NCBI GenBank assembly: GCA_964553505.1
Contig: CAZKKX010000011.1
Location: 1-30,246 of the forward strand
DNA from: JAENZQ01 sp964553505
Lineage (GTDB): Bacteria > Bacillota > Clostridia > Peptostreptococcales > JAAYPU01
DNA length: 30,246 bases
Direction: 5' to 3'
Numbering within the stretch: the stretch's first letter is position 1; every line of letters starts with the position of its first letter. This document shows positions 24,434-30,246 of this stretch, one piece after another. Under the pieces are notes generated by a model, which saw nothing but the letters and a program-made list of their open reading frames with translations, ran no database searches and was not told the DNA's origin. The position numbers were made by a program, and so were the translations under genes.

Positions 24434-24442
24434 TGATATAAT
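24434..24442 (+). promoter_or_regulatory. Extended -10 promoter of rnr
   Basis: TGATATAAT, a perfect -10 with the upstream TG. No good -35 is visible. It follows the preceding terminator and lies 51 bases before the rnr ATG. Confidence 0.55.
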
Positions 24443-24492
24443 TACAAAAAAAGGAAAGAATATTACCGTACAACAATTTACTGGAGGGAAAA

Positions 24493-26610
24493 ATGGATAT
24501 CAATAAAAAAATAATAGATGTTCTGAGTAACAAGGACTACAGCCCTATGACAGATGAGGCTATTATTAAACATCTCGGGGTAGAGAGAAGCCAAATAGGA
24601 AAGTGTATATCAGAATTGGATAAGTTAGAGCATGAAGGTGTAATATTCAAAACTAAAAAGAATAAATATGTTTTGCCAAATCGTATAAACCTGGTAGTGG
24701 GGACATTGAAAATGAATAGAAAAGGTTTTGGATTTGTGTTGCCGGAAAGCGATAAGAAAGGAGATGTTTATATTGCTTCAAGTGAAATGAATGGAGCAAT
24801 GAATGGAGATAAAGTTGCCGTAAGGTTGATGTATGATAAAGAAGGTGAAAAGAGCAGAGAAGGGGAAATTATAAAAATTATTAAAAGGGAAAATTATGAA
24901 GTTGTAGGGACATTTGAAGGGGGTAACAAGTTTGGTTTTGTCATACCAAATGATTCTAAGTTAGGTACAGATATATTTATCCCTCAGGAAAATATTAATG
25001 GCGCCAGAACAGGTGATAAGGTTGTATCAAAAATATTGGTATGGCCTGAAAAAAGAAGAAGTCCCGAAGGAAAGATCATTGAAATTCTCGGCAAGGAAGA
25101 TGAAGCTGGCACTGATATTGCCGCAATCATTCGGCAGTATAAGCTTTCAGAAACTTTTCCGCAGAAAGTACGGACAGAAGCGGATAATATTTCTATAGAG
25201 ATAAAACAGGAAGAGATTTTAAAGCGCAAAGATTATCGTGCAAAAAGCATTATTACAATAGACGGTGCAGATGCCAAAGATTTGGATGATGCTGTCTCGG
25301 TGGAAAAAGTAAGTAATGGGAATTATCTGTTAGGTGTGCATATTGCAGACGTAAGTTATTATGTTAAAGAGAAGAGTTTTTTGGACAAGGAAGCATTAAA
25401 AAGAGGATGCAGTGTTTATTTGATTAATAAGGTATTACCGATGCTTCCTGAGAATCTTTCAAATGGAGTTTGCAGTCTAAACCCAAATTCGGATAGGCTG
25501 ACACTTTCTATAGAAATGGAAGTCGACTCTTTAGGAAGGGTTATATCACATGATATATTCAACAGTATTATCAATTCTAAAGAACGTATGGTTTATACGG
25601 ATGTTTCAGATATTATAGAAAATGAAGATGAAGAGTTAATTAACAAATATCGGCATATTTATGATGATTTATTACTTATGAAGGAGCTCGCCGAAATTCT
25701 TAATAGAAGCAGAGATGAAAGGGGCAGTATTGATTTTGATTTTGATGAAGCCTTTATTCATTTAAACGAACAGGGAATTCCCACAAAGGTTGAGACTGCC
25801 GAGAGAAGAACCGCCAATAGAATAATTGAAGAATTCATGTTAAAGGCAAATGAGACTATAGCAGAGCATTTTCACTGGTTGGAGGTTCCTTTTATTTATA
25901 GGGTTCATGAGGAGCCGGAGGAAGATAAAATCAGTGAGTTTAAAAAATTTATATATAATTTCGGATATGTGTTAAAAGGTAATCCGGATATAATTCGCCC
26001 CAAAATGCTTCAGGAAATTACTAAAAAAATAAAAGGAAAGAGAGAAGAGAATGTAATCAGTACCGTTATGTTGCGCTCTTTAAAAAAAGCCTCTTACTCT
26101 CCTCAGTGTCACGGGCATTTTGGGCTGGCGGCAGATTTTTACTGTCATTTTACATCTCCCATAAGAAGATATCCTGATTTAATGATACACCGCATTATTA
26201 AGGAGACCATCGAAAAAGGACAGATGAGCGGAAAACGTATAAAGCAACTGGACAAGATAGTTGAAGAAGCATCACAAAAATCTTCGGAAGCAGAGAAAAT
26301 CGCAGAAAACATTGAAAGAGAAGTGGAGGACCTGAAAAAAGCCGAATACATGTCTGGGCATATTGGAGAAATTTTTTCAGGAATTATCAGCGGAGTAACA
26401 TCCTTTGGAATATTTGTTGAACTGGATAATACAATAGAAGGATTGGTAAGGATCAGCAGTATCGATGACGATTACTATATATATGATAAAGAAAACTATA
26501 AGCTTGTGGGAGAAAGAACAAAAAGAACCTTCTCATTGGGAGAGGAAGTGACCATAAAGGTTGTAGGTGTAAACATTCCCAATCATGAAATCGATTTTGA
26601 GATTGAATAA
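24493..26610 (+). CDS. rnr: Ribonuclease R
   Basis: A 705-residue 3'-to-5' exoribonuclease that degrades structured RNA and takes part in tmRNA-linked quality control. An N-terminal winged-helix region (about 1-65) is followed by two cold-shock-like RNA-binding domains (about 70-215; KGFGFVLPESDKKGDVYI, NKFGFVIPNDSKLGTDIFIP). The RNB catalytic domain contains ITIDGADAKDLDDAVSV with its metal-binding aspartates. A C-terminal S1 domain (about 620-705; GEIFSGIISGVTSFGIFVEL) is present. The family's lysine-rich C-terminal tail is absent. The ATG follows GGAGGG. SmpB, the usual next gene, is not here; a CBS protein follows 83 bases later. Confidence 0.97.
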   Translation: MDINKKIIDVLSNKDYSPMTDEAIIKHLGVERSQIGKCISELDKLEHEGVIFKTKKNKYVLPNRINLVVGTLKMNRKGFGFVLPESDKKGDVYIASSEMNGAMNGDKVAVRLMYDKEGEKSREGEIIKIIKRENYEVVGTFEGGNKFGFVIPNDSKLGTDIFIPQENINGARTGDKVVSKILVWPEKRRSPEGKIIEILGKEDEAGTDIAAIIRQYKLSETFPQKVRTEADNISIEIKQEEILKRKDYRAKSIITIDGADAKDLDDAVSVEKVSNGNYLLGVHIADVSYYVKEKSFLDKEALKRGCSVYLINKVLPMLPENLSNGVCSLNPNSDRLTLSIEMEVDSLGRVISHDIFNSIINSKERMVYTDVSDIIENEDEELINKYRHIYDDLLLMKELAEILNRSRDERGSIDFDFDEAFIHLNEQGIPTKVETAERRTANRIIEEFMLKANETIAEHFHWLEVPFIYRVHEEPEEDKISEFKKFIYNFGYVLKGNPDIIRPKMLQEITKKIKGKREENVISTVMLRSLKKASYSPQCHGHFGLAADFYCHFTSPIRRYPDLMIHRIIKETIEKGQMSGKRIKQLDKIVEEASQKSSEAEKIAENIEREVEDLKKAEYMSGHIGEIFSGIISGVTSFGIFVELDNTIEGLVRISSIDDDYYIYDKENYKLVGERTKRTFSLGEEVTIKVVGVNIPNHEIDFEIE

Positions 26611-26693
26611 TTCTGTACAATATAAAAATATGATTAATTTTTTTCAAAATTGTACATCCTAAAATATGAAAAAATTTTTTAGGAGGGAAACTA

Positions 26694-27116
26694 ATGAAAG
26701 TCAAAGATTTAATGACCAGCAATGTGCTTTATGCAAGACCAGATACGTCACTTGAAGAAATCGCACAATATATGAAACAACATGATGTAGGTTCTATACC
26801 AGTATGCAATGAAAATGGTGAGGCGATAGGGATTGTAACAGACAGAGATATTGTTTTAAGAGCAATCTCTTCAGGAGCTCAGAATATGACTGCCGGCGAT
26901 GTCATGAGCAGTAACCTTGTATATGCATCTTCTAATACAAATGCTCATGAAGCAGCAAGTTTGATGGCTAAAAATCAAATCAGAAGGCTACCTATTGTGG
27001 ATAATAACAGGCTTGTTGGAATGCTTGCAATGGCTGATATCGCGAGGAAAAACATATATGTGGATGAAGCCGGAGATGCACTTAGCGCTATATCCAAGCC
27101 AGGTCATTTCAGCTAA
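26694..27116 (+). CDS. CBS domain-pair protein
   Basis: A 140-residue protein made only of two CBS domains, at about residues 7-60 (VLYARPDTSLEEIAQYMKQH, VGSIPVCNENGEAIGIVTDRDI) and 72-125 (LVYASSNTNAHEAASLMAKN, IRRLPIVDNNRLVGMLAMAD). Such pairs bind adenine nucleotides and act as energy sensors, but the partner of this free-standing form is unknown. TAGGAGGG precedes the ATG. It is rich in copies across Firmicutes and often described as a stress protein. It is followed by a terminator, so it forms one unit with or just after rnr. Confidence 0.93.
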   Translation: MKVKDLMTSNVLYARPDTSLEEIAQYMKQHDVGSIPVCNENGEAIGIVTDRDIVLRAISSGAQNMTAGDVMSSNLVYASSNTNAHEAASLMAKNQIRRLPIVDNNRLVGMLAMADIARKNIYVDEAGDALSAISKPGHFS

Positions 27117-27132
27117 ATTATTTTGATTATAT

Positions 27133-27170
27133 AAAGCTGCTTTTCTCATAAAGGGGAAAGCCGCTTTTTT
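27133..27170 (+). terminator. Terminator after the CBS gene
   Basis: AAAGC at 27133-27137 pairs with GCTTT at 27163-27167 and GCTTTTC pairs with GGAAAGC, separated by one mismatch, followed by TTTTTT. Confidence 0.75.
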
Positions 27171-27226
27171 GTCTCCTACTCAATCTTTATAAAATGGCAG
27201 TTTATGTATATGTGTGAAATATATTC

Positions 27227-27235
27227 TGGTATAAT
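27227..27235 (+). promoter_or_regulatory. Extended -10 promoter of the nucleoside kinase-nfo unit
   Basis: TGGTATAAT lies 32 bases before the kinase ATG. A -35 is not apparent. Confidence 0.55.
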
Positions 27236-27267
27236 TGTATTATTAAGAAGTGCAGGAGTGATAGAAG

Positions 27268-28938
27268 ATGAACAAAGATATGATCGATATTGAAATAAAA
27301 TGGGGCAATTACTGCCTGAAAAAGAAAGTTAGGGCAGGAATTCTTATTAAGGAGTTATTGCCGATGTCAGTTGTCAAACCTGAACCTGTAATTGTGGCCG
27401 CAAAGATTAATAATAATATACGAGAATTGACTTACAAATTGTCAAAAGATTGCAAAATAGAGTTTATTGATTTGTCAGATATAGATGGAAACAGGATTTA
27501 CCAAAGGAGCTTAAGTTTTATTTTTATAAAGGCTGCAAAAGAAATCTTGGGAAGTTGTTCCGTAACCATTGAGCATTCTTTAAGTAAGGGACTATATTGC
27601 GAAATAAAGTACCAAAGAGATATAAATGAAAAAGATGTAACAGATATAAAAGAGCGGATGAAAGAAATCATTGATCAGGATATACCTTTTAAGAAAGAAG
27701 AAATAACATGCAGTGAGGCAATGACTATTTTTAGAGAGCAGGAAATGGATTCAAAAGTCAAGCTCCTGAAGTTTCGAAAGAAAGATTTTGTAAAAATATA
27801 TACTTGTGGGTGGCTGAAAAATTATTTTTACGGTTACATGGTTCCCAGTACAGGCTACATCAAGTATTTTGATTTAAAGTTTTATGAGCCGGGTGTTATA
27901 CTGAGATTTCCGCAAATTGATAAACCAAACTGCCTTCCGGAATATATTGAGCAGAAAAAGCTTGCAGGTATATTTAAAGAAGCTGAGGATTGGGGAGAGC
28001 TGATGAAGCTTTCTTATGTATCCGATTTAAATGAAAGGATTGAAACAGGAACTTATGAGGAAGTTATAAGAATAACTGAAGCATTACATGAGAAAAAGAT
28101 TGCCCAAATTGCAGACTGGATCACTAAGGACACGAAAAGGATTATTCTTATTGCAGGACCATCTTCATCCGGCAAGACGACTTTTGCTCAAAGATTGTCC
28201 ATACAATTAAAAGTAAATGGCTTGGATCCCGTTGCTTTTTCTACAGACGACTATTTTGTAGAAAGAGATCAGACGCCTGTAGATGAAAATGGCGAATACG
28301 ATTATGAATCTTTGAATGCTCTTGATTTGGATTTATTTAATCAACACCTGAAAGATTTAATAGCAGGAAAGGAAGTTGATCTTCCGGTATTCAATTTTAT
28401 TAAAGGTAAAAAAGAATTTGGAAAGCGGATTCTAAAGATTTTATCAAACCAGCCTATAATTATAGAAGGCATTCATGGTTTGAACAATAAATTAACTGAA
28501 AAAATTCCGGATCATGATAAATTTAGAATTTATATTAGTGCATTGACCCAATTGAACATTGATAATCATAATCGTATCCCTACTACAGATACAAGATTAT
28601 TAAGGCGGATAGTCCGTGACAGCAAATTTAGGGGGCATTCCGCCAAAACAACACTGCAGCTTTGGACATCTGTCAGAAGAGGAGAAGAACGAAACATATT
28701 TCCATTTCAGGAGCAGTCAGATGCTATGTTTAATTCTGCTTTGGTCTATGAATTAGCGGTTTTAAAAAAATATGCAGAACCCTTATTAAATGAAATCAAA
28801 GAAGATGAAGAAGAGTATACTGAGGCAAAGCGCTTGTTAAAATTTCTAAGTTATTTTTTGTCCATTGAAAATGAAAACGCCATATTGAATAATTCCATAA
28901 TAAAAGAATTCATTGGAAGTAGTTGTTTTTATGACTAA
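27268..28938 (+). CDS. Nucleoside (uridine) kinase-like protein with N-terminal ThrRS-like TGS/SAD domains
   Basis: A 556-residue two-part protein. Residues 1-65 resemble a TGS domain, and about 70-230 resemble the second additional (tRNA-editing-like) domain of threonyl-tRNA synthetase. EHSLSKGLYCEI stands where the synthetase has GHSLGEGFYYDI-like sequence, and YTCGWLKNYF and VPSTGYIKYFDL follow the ThrRS order. The C-terminal half (about 285-500) is a uridine kinase/phosphoribulokinase P-loop domain. GPSSSGKTT (Gly297-Thr305) is the P loop, STDDYFVERDQTP and IIIEGIHGL are the substrate and Walker B-type parts, and RRIVRDSKFRGHS the lid. This architecture is a recognised but poorly studied family. 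The substrate cannot be predicted. Good ATG; the gene overlaps nfo by 8 bases. Confidence 0.88.
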   Translation: MNKDMIDIEIKWGNYCLKKKVRAGILIKELLPMSVVKPEPVIVAAKINNNIRELTYKLSKDCKIEFIDLSDIDGNRIYQRSLSFIFIKAAKEILGSCSVTIEHSLSKGLYCEIKYQRDINEKDVTDIKERMKEIIDQDIPFKKEEITCSEAMTIFREQEMDSKVKLLKFRKKDFVKIYTCGWLKNYFYGYMVPSTGYIKYFDLKFYEPGVILRFPQIDKPNCLPEYIEQKKLAGIFKEAEDWGELMKLSYVSDLNERIETGTYEEVIRITEALHEKKIAQIADWITKDTKRIILIAGPSSSGKTTFAQRLSIQLKVNGLDPVAFSTDDYFVERDQTPVDENGEYDYESLNALDLDLFNQHLKDLIAGKEVDLPVFNFIKGKKEFGKRILKILSNQPIIIEGIHGLNNKLTEKIPDHDKFRIYISALTQLNIDNHNRIPTTDTRLLRRIVRDSKFRGHSAKTTLQLWTSVRRGEERNIFPFQEQSDAMFNSALVYELAVLKKYAEPLLNEIKEDEEEYTEAKRLLKFLSYFLSIENENAILNNSIIKEFIGSSCFYD

Positions 28939-29779
28939 AAATAAATATCAGTATCTGCTTGGGTGTCATTTGTCTTCTTCAAAGGGATATCGAAAGATGG
29001 GAGAAACCGCAATAGCAATCAAAGCAAACACTTTTCAGTTTTTTTCCAGAAACCCCAGAGGCGGCAGTGCAAGATCACTTAATCAACCGGACTTGGATGC
29101 GCTGAGTGTTCTTTTAAAAAATAATAACTTCGGTAATGTATTAGTGCATTCCCCCTATACATTAAATATGGCTTCGGCAAATCCCAAGTCGAGGGAATTT
29201 GCTAAAATGATTTTTAAAGATGATATGGAAAGAATGAATAAAATACCATGCAATTTATATAATTTTCACCCGGGGAGCCATTCAGGGCAAGACTACAAAC
29301 AAGGAATTAATCAAATCGTTGAAATAATCAATGCCACACTTACTGAAGATATGAATACGATTGTTTTACTTGAAACAATGTCAGGCAAAGGGAGTGAGAT
29401 TGGTCGAACTTTTGAAGAATTAAGGGATATCATAGACAGAGTTAAACTGTCTGAAAAAATGGGTGTATGTTTGGACACTTGTCATCTTTACAGTGCAGGT
29501 TATGATATCGTCAATAAATTAGAGAGTGTTTTAGAAGCACTTGAAAAAATCATAGGGATTTCCAGAATCAAAGCAGTTCATCTTAATGATAGCATGCATT
29601 CTTTCAATAGCAAAAAAGACAGACATGCGGAGATTGGTAAAGGAAGCATTGGATTAGAAGCGATTGTAAGGTTTATAAAGCATCCTCAATTAAAGCATTT
29701 GCCTTTTATACTTGAAACACCTCTTGACACAAAGGCCCACGGGGATGAAATAGCCATGCTTAGAGAAATTTTGTCCTGA
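28931..29779 (+). CDS. nfo: Endonuclease IV (AP endonuclease)
   Basis: A 282-residue TIM barrel that cuts abasic DNA and removes 3'-blocking groups. The metal-binding set is complete: GCHLSSSKGY, VHSPYTLNMAS, NFHPGSHSG, LLETMSGKGSEIG (metal glutamate), GVCLDTCHLYSAGYD, VHLNDSMHSFNSKKDRHAEIGKGSIG, and ILETP near the end. The start at 28931 is preferred by homology: MTKNKYQYLLGCHLS begins in the usual place, and the ATG lies inside the last codons of the kinase gene, giving an 8-base overlap and likely translational coupling. A TTG at 28913 would add six residues. It completes a set of repair genes in the window with nth and ogt, though not as one operon. Confidence 0.95.
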   Translation: MTKNKYQYLLGCHLSSSKGYRKMGETAIAIKANTFQFFSRNPRGGSARSLNQPDLDALSVLLKNNNFGNVLVHSPYTLNMASANPKSREFAKMIFKDDMERMNKIPCNLYNFHPGSHSGQDYKQGINQIVEIINATLTEDMNTIVLLETMSGKGSEIGRTFEELRDIIDRVKLSEKMGVCLDTCHLYSAGYDIVNKLESVLEALEKIIGISRIKAVHLNDSMHSFNSKKDRHAEIGKGSIGLEAIVRFIKHPQLKHLPFILETPLDTKAHGDEIAMLREILS

Positions 29780-29837
29780 TCTACGGTATTATCTCAATAG
29801 AGGATATAGAGAATACGAAACAGGTGGAACAAAAGGC

Positions 29838-29882
29838 AAAAAAAAACACGAGCCAATCCATCAATTCTAACTGGATTGGCTC
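29838..29882 (-). terminator. Terminator of the candidate small RNA
   Basis: A perfect 11-bp stem (GAGCCAATCCA with TGGATTGGCTC) with an 11-base loop. On the minus strand it is followed after three bases by nine T. On the plus strand there is no U tract, so it should not end nfo transcripts. Confidence 0.8.
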
Positions 29883-30003
29883 TAATAACTTTCAATGCTT
29901 ATTGTTTTTGGTGGAACCACCCTCTTTCAATTGTATTACAATCAATCTTTAGGGGGAATCACCTCTTTCTGCTGAATTTTTCTTTCTGCAAAATATTTTG
30001 CTT
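29838..30003 (-). ncRNA. Candidate structured small RNA, unknown family
   Basis: A transcription unit of about 166 bases on the minus strand, with its own promoter (30010-30039) and terminator (29838-29882) and no reading frame of useful length. From the 5' end it holds a hairpin GCAAAATATTTTGC (29988-30001), repeat copy 1 (minus strand GAAAGAGGTGATTCCCCC, ending 29952), a hairpin ATTGTAATACAAT (29930-29942), repeat copy 2 (GAAAGAGGGTGGTTCCACC, 29910-29928) and the terminator. The two copies differ by one insertion and two substitutions, are offset by 41 bases, and each offers a C-rich loop or tail of the sort that pairs with ribosome binding sites. It is not a T-box: there is no specifier domain, and no gene is read from it. 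The family is not recognised. Confidence 0.6.
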
Positions 30004-30009
30004 AACTGT

Positions 30010-30039
30010 ATTATAACAAAAAAGTACAAGAAATGTCAA
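30010..30039 (-). promoter_or_regulatory. Promoter of the candidate small RNA
   Basis: Minus strand TTGACA (30034-30039), 18 bases, TATAAT (30010-30015), with TG one base before the -10. This is the best promoter match in the window and points left, away from any gene on the right. Confidence 0.8.
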
Positions 30040-30081
30040 TATAATTATTATACAATTCAGAATATTAAATCAGTTTTTTTT

Positions 30082-30109
30082 TATTTCCGATACCGGAGAT
30101 ATTTTTTTT
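30082..30109 (+). terminator. Plus-strand terminator-like hairpin near the right end
   Basis: An 8-bp stem with one G-U pair (TATTTCCG with CGGAGATA), loop ATAC, then eight T to 30109. It could end plus-strand transcripts that run past nfo, which would be antisense to the candidate small RNA. Confidence 0.6.
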
Positions 30110-30246
30110 GCTTTATAGTATAATAGATGAAATTAGGATTATTGCATTAAATATTGTATAATTAGATTTCAGTTTAGTGAATGCGGGGCGCGGAGTAATG
30201 AAAAAGGTAATTTGACAAGAAGTATGAAAGAAAGATTCTTGATTAT
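30110..30246 (+). other. Right-edge region with a -10 box and a possible gene start
   Basis: TATAAT at 30119-30124 is a good -10 without a clear -35. At the edge a frame from TTG 30212 (or ATG 30224) stays open to 30246, with AAAGGTAA just before the TTG. A six-codon frame (MKKVI then stop) begins at 30198 after GGAG and overlaps it. Too little is visible to name a gene. Confidence 0.25.

Noticed and set aside
29904..29928. T-box-like motif (GGGTGGTTCCACC, minus strand)
   Set aside because: It resembles the T-box antiterminator core AGGGTGGNACCGCG, but there is no specifier stem upstream, too little leader, no competing terminator arm and no amino-acid gene downstream.
1..30246. Defence system, prophage, insertion sequence, tRNA or rRNA genes
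   Set aside because: No transposase, integrase, Cas, restriction or phage structural protein was found among the reading frames, and no cloverleaf or rRNA sequence was recognised.

Overview
The window comes from a low-GC Gram-positive anaerobe of the class Clostridia. The evidence is the AT-rich codon use, the strong AGGAGG-type ribosome binding sites with frequent TTG and GTG starts, the cggR-led glycolytic operon, an rpoN gene, a secG-rnr neighbourhood, a membrane pyrophosphatase, and a TGS-type nucleoside kinase. Genus cannot be told from the sequence alone. A run of exactly 100 N at 8781-8880 marks a scaffold gap, so this is draft assembly and the two sides need not be immediate neighbours.

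Layout. At 1-3.7 kb a leftward RND efflux operon (membrane fusion protein, then an inner-membrane pump cut by the window edge) has a consensus promoter and a GC-rich palindromic operator. At 3.8-8.2 kb there is a rightward housekeeping group: DUF503 protein, endonuclease III, diaminopimelate decarboxylase, O6-alkylguanine methyltransferase and an LCAT-like lipase. A SEC-C protein (leftward) lies before the gap. After the gap, homoserine dehydrogenase (leftward) is divergent from trmL and a Na/Pi cotransporter with a PhoU-like tail. Next come thioredoxin reductase broken by one in-frame TGA, rpoN with a structured leader, and the glycolytic operon cggR-gap-pgk-tpiA-eno (no phosphoglycerate mutase). 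Last are secG, hppA, a small lipoprotein, rnr, a two-CBS-domain protein, a ThrRS-like/uridine kinase fusion, and nfo (endonuclease IV).

How the parts work together. The cggR promoter is followed by a direct repeat with the same geometry as the CggR operator of Bacillus, so the lower half of glycolysis is probably under autoregulated sugar-phosphate control. Several genes protect DNA (nth, ogt, nfo) but are dispersed rather than forming one pathway. Well-formed hairpin terminators separate most transcription units, and many promoters carry an extended -10 (TGnTATAAT).

The strongest candidates for something undescribed are these: (i) an orphan structured small RNA on the minus strand at about 29838-30003, with its own near-consensus promoter, two imperfect repeats and a terminator, in a region without genes; (ii) a rpoN leader with mutually exclusive helices; (iii) the full-length trxB reading frame carrying a single TGA at codon 180, most simply a Leu-to-stop change or a sequencing error, with recoding less likely. 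No complete new defence system, mobile element, CRISPR array, tRNA or rRNA was seen.
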